NCBI GenBank assembly: GCA_027475525.1
Contig: JAMWFC010000096.1
Span: 124,001-188,000, forward strand
Reading direction: 5' to 3'
DNA length: 64,000 bases
Source of the DNA: Macrolepiota albuminosa
Lineage: Eukaryota > Basidiomycota > Agaricomycetes > Agaricales > Agaricaceae
Shown: in pieces, positions 10,276-20,699 of the stretch
Layout: the number at the start of each line of letters is the position of its first letter
Numbering within the stretch: position 1 is the stretch's first letter
Program-made: the position numbers and the translations under genes
Notes under the pieces: model-generated
Databases searched by the model: none
What the model was told of the DNA's origin: nothing
The model's input: only the letters and a program-made list of their open reading frames with translations

Positions 10276-12235
10276 TATGTCACAGAATGCCTACACACTA
10301 AAACATGACATAAATAGTAGATTACCTGAAAACTCCAGCACTTCTTTGCATTCTGCTGACTCTATGTTTTCTGTATCTGGTTTGTCCCTGAATTCTTTTT
10401 TTGCCACATAGAACATGACCTTTAGTATTGGCCCACATAATCACAACCATAGACAAAAGGCAACAACAAATGCTCAAAGATTGCAAAGGATAGAAAAAAG
10501 AAATCAGTCATAGTACCATAGTATCAGGCCCTATAGAAAGGTCTGCTTCTGTTGTTCTATACGTCAAAAGGTAACTAACTCCATTCAGAGACTAGTATTT
10601 AGTATGTAGCTTCTTGGAACATTCAAGCAGGCCACAGATTATTACTCAGTCCTCCAGAATTTGCCAAGGATAGTTAACAATTTGGCTAAATTGTCAGTTA
10701 TAATATAGAACAAAAGAACCTCACATTTGATGGCAAACAGACTATACAGAGTTGTCTGCTAGCAATTTTGATAAGTGGTACTATCTCTGGACATCAATCC
10801 TGAAGAAATGAGCTCTTATATGATCAAGTCAACAATTCTCCTTGTTAGATTTTATATAAACATTGTTGACCAATGAGGCCTGAGATAATGGTAAACTTAG
10901 GGTTTATAAATCTTGGCCATTTTGGAAACAATGCAAGATATGGTGGAACCAATGAGCAATGAACTCAATGTCATCAACTAAAGAGAAGCAAAGGTGATTT
11001 TTATGTAATTGTTTTCTAGAACAATGCAAATTTGTAACTGGAAATGTAGTCTGCAGTACAAATATGCTATTATCTCATTGCCTCTCAAGCCATTTTCTTG
11101 AAGTGTGATGGACCAATATGCTAAACCCCACAATGACATGCTTTGTTGACTATATCCTCATCATTTAATTCTCTCCACCTCATTTATTTGTAGTTCTACT
11201 AGGAAAACATACTCAATAGCATTTTATGTCTTCTACTCCATCAGATTTCATCCTTATTGGACATCAATAGAGGTATGCATCTTTATTCTCAATGATATGT
11301 TCCTCTTGATTTACTATGCCTTCTAAAGTTACACAATAATTACACACATTGTAATTGTTGACATGATGTAATGAGGTTGTTCTATGCATGAGTCAGTTAT
11401 AGTATGTCCTCACTCATTATGGGCCAATTGTCTGACCTTGCCAACTGTAGCTAAACATGTTATGTGTTTCTCTTGAATCATCTTGACTGTCAACAATCAA
11501 TTTTGGAAGTGGCTCAATAGCCCATTATTGGACTCTTTTGACTAGAAAGATATTGTACACATTTGAAACATAGGATATATGCTAAATTGTAACATACTGT
11601 ATCAATCAGAAAAAAAACAAAGACTGTGTAGACAGTGACTTACCTTCTGCCTCTTTTACACCCATTTTCTACATGCTCAGCAATTGTGATGTCAATGCAG
11701 AAGTTGCAAGAGTTCCAAATCTATCTTCAAGAGTTGCCAAAACTTCTTTTGCAATTCCTCTGATAATTCAATTGTGTCCTCCAATTTTTTGCTTTTATCC
11801 TCTCATTTGTACTCTCAATTTCCTCTAAAAAAGTCTTGACAGCATTCATTACATTTTTGTTGCTTGTTTCCATGTTTTCTCCACATACTCAAAAATTCCT
11901 TTATTATATTCTATAAGCCCAATTCTTTTCTTTCATAGTTTGTTCATGTACTTCCCTTGTTGTCTCTCTTTTCCCCTGACAACTTGTATTTTCTATCCGA
12001 GCTTCTCACAAAGACAATCTTAGTCTGGGCTCGGTGTTACTAGTAAAAACAAAAAAAGCTACTCATTGTGTATAGACATTCAAATACATGATAGAGTCAA
12101 TTATTCATAGATACACTGTTCTTGATAAAGCACATATCCAAATGAAACTAGACAGTCAAAAGACAACATAACAAGATTTCAAGGCTATAACAAATCCAAG
12201 TACAATTGAATGGAGTCCTACCTCAACCTAGTACT
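10276..12235. other. CpG-poor decayed sequence, no intact gene
   Basis: No frame of useful length survives. On the minus strand at about 12060-11640 short Lys/Glu-rich pieces (for example FLEEIESTNERIKAK) suggest remnants of a coiled-coil or gag-like protein, without a recognisable family. The composition resembles the other deaminated elements in the window. Confidence 0.4.
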
Positions 12236-13044
12236 TGTCATAACCAGCACCTTATTTTTGCACCACCCCAAACCCAGACTCTGGACTCCCAGGACTATAC
12301 CAACCCTCTCACAAACCACCATGACCAAGGCTGACCAACTACATCTGACACCCCAGCCATCACATCACACAACCTCTGGCAATCTCTGTCCTTACTTGTT
12401 CAGCTGTCCAATCAACATCAGCACCCAGCATCACCCTCAATCAACCCTGAGGACTGTCTCCATTCACCTGCACAATCTACAGGCCCCAACCAACTCTTCC
12501 AGCACCACACCCCATATCTGTACTATACACTACACAGGACTGACAGCACAGGACACTGCTCTAGACCTCATCTGGTGGGCCCAGAACTTAATCATTGTAT
12601 GTATTTAACTCATAGTTAGTTACTTATTACAGTAATCTTGATATTGCCATGGCTTCTGCCTTGATACTCATCTGTCTATCTTGTTTAACCTGCTCAATCT
12701 ATTTTCTTTCCTTCAAAAAGTCTCCCAGTTGACTAAGTTTTATTTCAATCTTCCCTTCCATCTCCCAGTCTCAGTCTCAGTATTCCTTCCCAAGTTCCTC
12801 CTCATTGTCTCTCTGCCCTTCCCAGATCTGCATCTCTTAGTCACCTCTTTGGACTTAGCCCAGAATCCTGCCTACTTATTCCTTTGAACTCTGGTGCCCC
12901 ACACACACCCTAGAGAACCCCCACACCTTACCCAGAACTCTAGAGCTTGCTTGCCACAGGCTTGGAGACACCCTGTAGACTTTGAGTCTGCTTAATAAGG
13001 ACCTGCTTGCAATTGGAAGCCCACATCATTAGTGGAACCTGACA
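12236..13044 (+). repeat. solo LTR, family of the nested gypsy (809 bp)
   Basis: It runs from TGTCATAACC to GAACCTGACA. Its end, read on the minus strand (TGTCAGGTTCCACTAATGATG, then AGACTCAAAGTCTACA), matches the LTR pair at 14956 and 22829. The flanks are GTACT (12231-12235) and GTATT (13045-13049), a 5-bp target duplication with one C/T difference, which supports a solo LTR in plus sense. Confidence 0.75.
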
Positions 13045-13078
13045 GTATTCACCTTACCAGGAACATGTATTCCCCTAC

Positions 13079-13250
13079 TGTAACCATGAGTTACGAGCTA
13101 GAACTATCTTGTGTGTATCACACAGTGCTGAATCAGACCGCAGTATCGGATTGACTAGAACTAGAGTGAATCCAAGATGTTATCTTACATAATACTCTAT
13201 TGAATGCTTATAGCATTGTTGACGCTAGTAACAAGTGTGACTCTGTTACA
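13079..13250 (-). repeat. 3' LTR of element B (172 bp)
   Basis: On the minus strand it starts TGTAACAGAGTCAC after the tract GGGGGGTA and ends CATGGTTACA. Its last third (GTCAAT, GGTCTGATTCAG, GTGTG, CTCGTAACT) aligns with the plus-sense LTRs at 9398-9567 and 32967-33285. Confidence 0.75.
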
Positions 13251-13280
13251 TACCCCCCAATGAGACCAAATACTCGGTCT
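13251..13280 (-). promoter_or_regulatory. polypurine tract plus stem-loop of element B
   Basis: On the minus strand an AGACC..GGTCT stem-loop (13262-13280) is followed at once by the purine run that primes plus-strand DNA, then TGTAACA. Element G has the same arrangement at 50812-50841 with a different but self-complementary stem, which suggests that the structure is maintained. Confidence 0.6.
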
Positions 13281-13690
13281 TAGAAAGAGAGTAGAAGTGA
13301 AATGGGGAATGCATGATAGTGCAAACAGTAGGATAATACATGCTTTGCATTGCTGCAAAATGTTAGCGTCATGTGCAACGTAGTTGTGTTGTCTGAACAC
13401 AAAAGATTGCAGTCTCTTATTAGACAGGTGCACATATGACGCCAGCAGCCAAAAAGTATGAATATTTGAGATAAAACAAAATTATGTGATCCCTTCTCTG
13501 GGTCTGCTGTATATACACGCTACACTGGAGTGCATGTCAGCTTGAACATCTCAAGTGGATTACTCAGAGTTACCTACACAACAAAAATATGGGTCTAGGA
13601 CCTGTTTGACAATGCTCCCACAACCGCACCTGTCTTAGTCACCATTGACTCCTTCTCCAGTGCAACGTTAATCGTGGGAGGGGGAGGCAG

Positions 13691-14955
13691 CTATTCTGTC
13701 CTTGGTGGGGTTATAGGCCCCTTGACTGCAGGCATGTCTATCACCATAGACCCAGTTAGTGTGACGTTAATCACTGAAGCAATGGTGGGTAGCATACCAT
13801 GCACTGCTGTGTGTTTTAGGAGATTGACCCGATTCAGATCCATGCTAATGAGATAATAGAGGCCATTGGCCTCAGGGTTCTCAGGAAGACGACTTTCTTT
13901 GTCATGCTTGAACATCAGACAGTAGTGATTGTCTTTGGTCATCTCCCACCATCCATCCCATTGTGGAATTGCAGGAGGGGTGGTGTATTTGTTCAAGCAC
14001 TCCATGCACTCGTTGTCAATCTGTTTGAAGATGTTCATAGACATTGTGGGGGCATGGAACTGCTGTTCCAGGAAGACCACTTCATATGTATACGTGTGGT
14101 CCACCTAGTTGGGCGGTATCTGGTTGTGTAACAAGACGTGTAACGTGTTGTCATTGGAGAAGTTCTGTGCAAAGTCATTGGGCACATGAACTGGGTGAAG
14201 TTCCAGCTGGGGCCCTCTCTGGGGCTCAAACAGCTGGTCCAGGAACATGGTATTATACAAGGCAATTGCCTCACAGTAAAGACCCAGGCAGGCCATGATG
14301 AGGATCATGCACCACACCATCACAGGTTTGGCTGCGCTGTTAGCACAAAGAGTTCAACATAATGCAAACCAGAAGAGGCTTTGCCAGTGCATGCAGTATG
14401 CATGATCAACCACGATGCCCTGATAGGTGTTCTCCAGCCCAGGACAACCAAAGACCAGCACATACTGCGCCAGCTGTTCCAGGTCGAATAACATGGCTGG
14501 GTCTTGAGCGCACATTACATGCAGCGTGGTGGTACCATCTTCTTTCATGTGCAGATAGTGCCCCTGAATGTGTCAGCGCTTAACGAGTGCTAGGTCATCA
14601 GCCCCATGAATTGGGCTGATGAGGTTCTGGTAGTGAGGGTCCTCCATCAGGAGCCTCATTGTTCAGTTGTGCAGAGACTTGTCTGTTTGCTTAGTGAACA
14701 TCTGGAGCTCTGTAATGAGAAGGTACATGGTAATTCTGTCACATCGAGGGGTGTGTGGGTTCAAATAGTATTTAAAGAGCTGGTCAAGCTCTAATGGACT
14801 GCAAGGGAGGCCACAAGGGGAAAACTTGTAGATGACACTGGCCGGTAGGCCAGCATGGCGCCCAGAAAAGAACTCATAAGCCACTGCCCAATTGGTGTCG
14901 GCGCCCAACAGCACAGCATTTGAATGATACAAATAGTACATGCAATGGCTGAGTG
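13691..14955 (-). pseudogene. gag-like protein of element B, C-terminal part (broken)
   Basis: Minus-strand pieces 14941-14663, 14548-14354, 14323-14105 and 14104-13691 align in order with the C-terminal two-thirds of the protein at 51001-53499. Matching pairs include FDLEQLAQYVLVFGCPG with FDLEKLAQNVLYFCRPG, VVDHAYCMHW with AVDRAYRIHW, DHTYTYEVVFLEQQF with DHAYTFGVVYLENQF, and PPAIPQWDGW with PPAIARWDDW. At least three frameshifts or stops break it. The function is unknown; the position between LTR ends and the absence of pol domains suggest a structural (gag-like) role. The N-terminal part continues beyond the inserted gypsy at 23461. Confidence 0.8.
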
Positions 14956-15605
14956 TGTCAGGTTCCGCTGATGACAGGGGCCTCTGGAGGCAAGCGGGTC
15001 CATACTAGGCAGACTCAAAGTCTACAAAGAGTCTCTGGGTAACAGAGGATGAGTTCTGGAGCTTGGGTGGGGCGCAAGGGTGCTACAGAGCACCGGAGTT
15101 TGTGGGGAGGGGTGGAGCAGGATCCCGGGCTAAGTCCGGAATGCAGAGATGGAAAGAGGCAGAGCCTGTGAGGGCAAAGGATAATGGGGGATGATCAGAG
15201 GAAGAGACTAAGACTGGGAGACTGAGTTGAGATTGAAGTGAGACTTTTAGAAGACCAGGAGACTTGAGAAAATAAGAAGATAGATTGAGTAGATAGTATG
15301 AAGTAGACAAGAGAGTATAAAGACGTGTGCTTTTGCAATATCAAGACTACTGTAACGAGTTGTGGACTACCAGCTATATACCTGTGTTGGTTAAGGTCCA
15401 GGGTGTCCAGGTGGGTTCCGGACTGGACACCACGTGGTCGGTCCTGTGTGCTGTATTGTCCAGGTGCAAGTCCTGTGCAGCATATTGTCTGGGTGCAGGT
15501 GTGGCGCTGGGAGGACTAGGTTGGGGCCCAACAGGGACCAGTCAGGGCCTGCAGGGTGTTGGGATTCTCATGGGTGGCGTTAGCGCAATAGGACAGGTTG
15601 TGACA
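14956..15605 (-). repeat. 3' LTR of gypsy A (650 bp)
   Basis: Read on plus it runs TGTCAGGTTCCGCTG to GGTTGTGACA. On the minus strand it is preceded by the purine run AGAGGGGGGTGA (15606-15617), which fixes it as the 3' LTR of a minus-strand element. It differs from its partner at 22829 by small indels (for example around 15240-15270), so the insertion is not recent. Confidence 0.88.
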
Positions 15606-15813
15606 TCACCCCCCTCTAGGCGCTGAGACCCCTTGAAGTGGTGGTGGCTATCCGGTGTCAGCATGGGATTTGAAGTCAGGGTTCAAAGCATGATGCCATC
15701 AGCTAAGGTTGTTAAAAGAAAAAAATTTTCTGACCTTATTTCCCATTTGACATGTCACACCACACTATGCCCCTTCAAACTCAAACTCCCCCCCTGCCAG
15801 GGATGATTCACTG

Positions 15814-17200
15814 GTGTCTTGGCAGGACTACTATGGGCGTCAGGCAGAGTATGATTGGCAGCGCATCAAAGAGCTTGTTTATGAGTATCTGTTTCCGTTC
15901 CTGGTTTCACAGTGTCCGACCTCTTCTACAGGGTCCAGGATGCCTCCTCTGGCCCTGGCCAGGCCTTTCCTTGTTTCTGCGTCCAGGTCTGCTCCCCCTC
16001 CTGTGGCTGGGCCATCTTCTCCTTCAGGGCCTCCCCCAGAGCAGGTTGTGCTATCCCTCTCCCGTCCTCCTGTTTCATTGTTGCGTCAGGAGTGTCCTTC
16101 CCTCAGTGTGGGCCAGGTGTGGCCTGTCCCTGTCTCTCAGCGCATCCCAGGCTCAGGTGACGCTAGAGCAGTTTCTGGTGGCCCACGGGCGCTACTGGGG
16201 TCTCCTGGCACGGTCTTGGTGTGAGGCTGCAGGTCCAGTAAGATTTCTCCTGGCTGAGATGGAGCTCCACTGACATTGATTAGTGTGTGATGTGCGCCTG
16301 CTGGAGAGTGTTGTGCAACTTCAAGAAGCTGGTGGCAGGGGCTCATCGGGATATGTTGATGTGCGTGCAGTGCCATCTCCAGCACGAGTGTTGTTCGGTG
16401 GGGTTGGCATGGAGGGTGAGCTGCATGGCTCAGGAGCAGGGATGGAGCAAGGAGTGGGTGATGGGGCAGTTGAGGGAGGGTCAGGGGACCCAGATAAGGG
16501 TGGGTCAGAGGGAGAGAGGGTGCAGATTTGGCGACATGCCCACGCCAATCACCCCACCATGGTGCGGTCATCTGACAGAGAAGATGACGATGACAAGAAG
16601 CCATCTGCACCCCAGAAGAACAAGGGAAAACAGTGGGCCTCCCCTGAGGAGTCTGATGAAGACCAACAGCCCCCCCTTTGCTGTGCTAGGACATCCCCTG
16701 GGCCCCCAGTTGCCGGTCCCTCAGGGATTTGCGCATCTTTGCTGGGGCCAAGTTGTTCCTTGCCCATGCCCAAGGCTGGAGTTGTGTTTACTTACGCAAA
16801 GTTGCAGCAGGAGAGGAGGTCGCAGGAGGACTTGCAGGTTGAGAGGAAGATGGAGAGGCAGGCCTGGGAGGCTCTGGAGGGGGAGGTGGCAGGTCTGCGG
16901 GCTTGGCTGGAACAGGGAGATAGGCAAGCACCAGTCCCCAGGGCACAGGAGGCAGGAGTGGCCAAGTTGTAGGAGTTGCTTGGTCAGGTGGAGGGGGCCC
17001 AGGCAAGCCTGGTCCAGTGGCGAGGTTGTTTGGTCAGGAGTGTGGCCACTGCCTGGGGGGAGGTGATGCGTAAGTGGTTGCTTTCTCTCCCCTGCCTCAG
17101 ACTGGGCACAGGAGCACTGTCTTTTGCTAGATGGCGGTGCCTCAGCTCATGCTTCCATCTCTCAGAGGCTGTCTTTGGTGCCTGGTCTGATCTCTGGTGA
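15814..17200 (+). pseudogene. antisense accessory ORF in gypsy A (coiled-coil protein)
   Basis: On the strand opposite to gag-pol, three plus-strand frames read like one broken protein: 15814-16224 (YGRQAEYDWQRIKELVYEYL, then Pro/Ser-rich), 16283-16972 (acidic, DREDDDDKKPSAPQKNKG and SPEESDEDQQPP) and a helical Glu/Arg-rich stretch (LQQERRSQEDLQVERKMER) ending at a TAG, after which the frame continues to 17200. The composition (low-complexity linker, acidic patch, coiled coil) is protein-like rather than a shadow, because the minus strand here lies downstream of the integrase. I do not recognise a family. It could be an accessory or antisense gene of this element lineage, or a captured host fragment. 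Stops at about 16225 and 16970 show decay. Confidence 0.5.
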
Positions 17201-20200
17201 AGTCACCCAGAGCGTCAGTCACTTGGGGCGCTTGCTGGCAGCTCACCAGAGACAGAACCTCATAGTTCCCGAGACCTAGGTGGAGGTAGCAGTGGATGCC
17301 AATGGGCAGGGGCTTGAGTAATCTGTAGGGCTTGTGGCAGGGAACTTTGGCCTGGAGGCATGGTTTGCAGGCTTGGATGTACTGGGTGACATCCTTCTTC
17401 ATTCCTGGCCAAAAGTAAGTGTGGAAGATGAGCTGGAGAGTCTTACGTATCCTTGGGTGTCCCTGGAGCTTGTGATCGTAGTGCTGTCAGAGGATGTCAA
17501 GATGGATGTTCTTGTGATCTGGGGCATAGATGCGGCCATTGTGGAGGAGCAGCTTGCTGTTGGGAAAAAGGGTGAAGGAGGGGTTGTGAGGGGGTTTGTC
17601 GGGGGAGGGGCTCCAGGGCTTGTGCCGGGTGAAGTAGTCATCTTGGAGCAAGTCCCAGATCTGCTTCAGGATTCCTTCCTCGCTCAAGATTAGTACCACA
17701 TTCAAATGTTTGGGAGGGAGTACCACCCAATGGTTGAAGGCATTTTGCTCCACCTCGAAGGACTTCTTGGGATAGATTTCTGGATGTCAGGTGAGGGTGT
17801 TGGGTTTGGCTCCGAGTCGTCCCAGATGATAGTAGATGGTGAAGTCATACTCTGAGAGAACTTTGGACCACCGGGCCTGTCATTGGCTGAGAAGTTTGGT
17901 GGTTGTGAATTACTGGAGGTTGTTGTGGTCCAAGTATACTTGAATCTGGTGGGGGGTACCTTCGAGGTAGGCCTGCTATTGCTTGAAGGCCTCGACGATT
18001 GCGAGGAGTTCCTTGTCATAGATGTTGTAATTGAGCTCAGCCAGAATCATTGATCAGGTGTAGAAGGCCATGGGTCAGAGTTCCTGGTTGCCCAGCCCCA
18101 TTTGCAAGAGGATACTAGCAATGGTGTAGTTGGAGGCATCACACTCCAGAACAACTGGAAGGGCGGGGTCGTAGTGCCAGAGGATTGGAGCTGAAGTGAA
18201 AGCTTCCTCGAGTAAGGTGAACATGCTTTGGCACTTACTGTCCCACCCCCAGGGGGTGTCTTTCCAAGTCAACCAGTTAAGAGACTTGGTGATACCGGAG
18301 TAGTTGTCGATGAACCGTCAGTAGAAGTTGGAGGTCAATCTTTAAGTAGACCTTGGCTTTGCAGAGGTGGTCGACCAGATCTCCGATGAGGGGGAGGGGG
18401 TATCGGTTCTTCTTGGTGATCTTGTTCAACCTCCGGTAGTCGACACATAGTCACAGGGATCTGTCTTTTTTTTTGGCAAAGATGTCAGGTTCTGCTGAGT
18501 CAGGGGCTTTCTGGGAAAGCAACTCTCTTACAATGCGGACTTGATCTATGGGTACTTGGGTGTCTGAAACTCCAGAGCTAGGACTCCGGGGTTCAAGACG
18601 TAGGCAGGGGTAATCCCGAGAGAGGGGACTAGGCCGGGGGTTTTGGGTTGTGAGTAGCTGAGGGTTGGGTGGGGGTTGAGTCATGAACTGGAGGTTCTAA
18701 GACGAGACCAAGTTAGTAAGTTAAAAGTCGCGAAGTACATACCAAACTTGGAGCATGCGGTTATTCAAGCATGCCAGTCAAAGCATACCAGTCAGTGCGT
18801 ACCAATCAAGCAAAGGGCACACAACAATCAAAGTTAATATCAAGACTAGCGAATACAACGGAGTGCTACACTATAAGTACTATGGGGCTGGCCTGGGTTC
18901 CTGGGGTTCCAGGAGCATTGAGTAGCAGAAGGGGGACTGTATACCGGGATCACATGTGTGGGACGCACGATCAATTGGCGCAGAGTGGGCCATGATGCGT
19001 GATGCGTGATGGCCCGGAAGCAGTTGCCATGATCTGATCATGATCGGGAGTTGATGGTGGCTGATCCTGGATCCGTGATGCGTGGTTGCCAGGATGCCAG
19101 GTGATGGTGGTCCTTGATGTGCATGATGGCAGTGTTGGTAGCTGTGATGGCGGGGCGCGTTCTGTGGGGTCGGAGGGAGGGTCCCGGATGGGGTTCCAGA
19201 GGTGTCTCAGGGTAGATCCGGAGGGGAGGGGTCGTGACAGAAGAGGACTGGTGCTCCGGTGGCAGAGATTGAAGCGTGGATAAACCCTTTTCCCAGCATG
19301 TTGTTGAGGTAATCCCTGAGTGCATGGAGCTCAACCTTGAACATGTTGTAGTTGCTGAGTAGGGGCTTTGCGCTGTCCTCGAAGTTGATCTTGTGGTCAT
19401 ATGACCAATGTGGGGGGAGGTCCTTAGCGCTACCTTTGGAGAAGAAATCAGCAAACTCATGATACTCAGGGGGAACAACTTCGGTGAGGAGTTGGTCTTT
19501 GGTCTTAGCGTCAGGGCCAGTGCTTTTGGCCTGGAGGTGTTCCTTGAATAGCATCGGGAATACCTGGAGCTGGTAGGCCAGGATGCTGTCCTGGAGAATC
19601 TGTTTGAAGGGGGTACAGCCAATGATCTTGATATCCGGGATTCTGGATGAGTCAGGAGGGTCATTGGGTTTGGAGTTGGGCTTGGGGGGTCGGTGGTTCC
19701 AGGTGGAGTAGTGAGGCCTCTTGTAACAATTTTGAGGGATGTTAAGGGGGAACTTGATGGGTTCCTTCTGGGATGTCCGGGGTCTGTGGGTAGAGGTGGA
19801 TGGTGGCAGCAAAGTGGGCCCCGGAGTTAGGAAAGGTCATAGTGAGATCCTTTCAGCAGATGTCGGAGTTCACCTCTCAGAGCCAAGGGAGGCCTAGGAC
19901 AATGGGGGTCATTCCAGGAAGTTGCGTGACCATCGTTGTAAAGAGTTATAGTAGTGGAGTGTCCCTTTGTGATAGGTCTAGATGTGGTGTTGTTTCTGTT
20001 GAACAGTCGGAGCTTAAGAGGCTTGTTGAGCTGAGTGTGGGAAAGGGCAAAGTGGTTGCTGATGAACATCTCAGTGGCCCCACTGTCAATGAGGGTGGAG
20101 AGACACTTGGTGGCAGCACCGAGGCACACATGGATCACAAAGGAGTGGGTGGTCCAGGAGCGGAGGCCGGGGGGCTCCTCTTGGGGATACTAGGAGCCTT

Positions 20201-20650
20201 CCGGATCTGCTGGAGGGGTGGAGACTCCAAGAAGATTGTCTCTTGGGTTGCGTCGTGGTCGAGGGCAACCGTGAGGGTCCTCCAGTTGATTCAGGGGTTT
20301 ATGGCACGCAGCCATGGGAGTCTAAGGATGACAGGAGCAGCACTGTGGAGCTTGGTGACCAGGAGCCAGAGTGTCTGACAATGGCTGGAGATGAAGGTCA
20401 CGGGCATTTGCATGAAGTGGGTGATGTCACCGGCTGAAGAAGAGTTGCCATTGAAGAGCCGGAGATGGATGGGGATAGGGAGCCTTTGAGGGGGCTGGGG
20501 GGCAAGGGCCACCCAGGCTTTGTCGACAAAGTTGTTGGTGGCACCGCTGTCAACAAGAGTGTTGAGAGGCTCTGGGGAGGAGGCGAGGGTAGTACAAAGG
20601 AGAAGGAACTGTGGCGAGTGTGAAGGGAGGTGGGTCAGGAGGGTGTTCAA
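17142..20650 (-). pseudogene. gypsy A Pol: two retropepsins, RT, RNase H, integrase (broken)
   Basis: From 20650 downward the minus strand encodes a first aspartic protease core (NTLVDSGATNNFVD), a linker, then a second (STLIDSGATEMFIS, 20138-19827). The RT N-terminus follows (VPPEYHEFADFFSKGS, GKGFI) to GAPVLF at about 19245. A 757-bp solo LTR intervenes. The frame resumes with FAKKKDRSL and [13 protein letters not shown] (about 18480-18350), then jumps from YLKIDL straight to a [11 protein letters not shown] block, so the RT palm with the YxDD box has been deleted near 18335. RNase H remains (LECDASNYTIAS), followed by the integrase zinc region (QACKPCLQAK, near 17360). It would replicate and insert the element, but frameshifts, stops and the deletion make it inactive. 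Confidence 0.85.
18483..19239 (-). repeat. solo LTR nested in the RT of gypsy A (757 bp)
   Basis: It runs TGTCAGGTTCTGCTG to GGGTCGTGACA, the same ends as gypsy A's own LTRs. Flanks are AAAGA (18478-18482) and GAAGA (19240-19244), a target duplication with one change. It separates GAPVLF from FAKKKD of the RT; those residues are contiguous in intact elements, which confirms the insertion independently. Confidence 0.88.
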
Positions 20651-20699
20651 GGATTGTTGAGCTGTGGCACAAATGTGGGAAACTGGAGCAGAGAAGACA

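Noticed and set aside
9771..10280. Target duplication around the LTR at 9776
   Set aside because: The flanking 5-mers CACAT and TATGT differ at three positions, too many to claim.
12210..12608. 132-codon plus-strand frame
   Set aside because: It lies in a solo LTR bounded by a target duplication and is Thr/Ser/His-rich low complexity; chance frame.
13674..14323. Plus-strand frames opposite element B
   Set aside because: They are shadows of the gag-like minus frames that align with element G.
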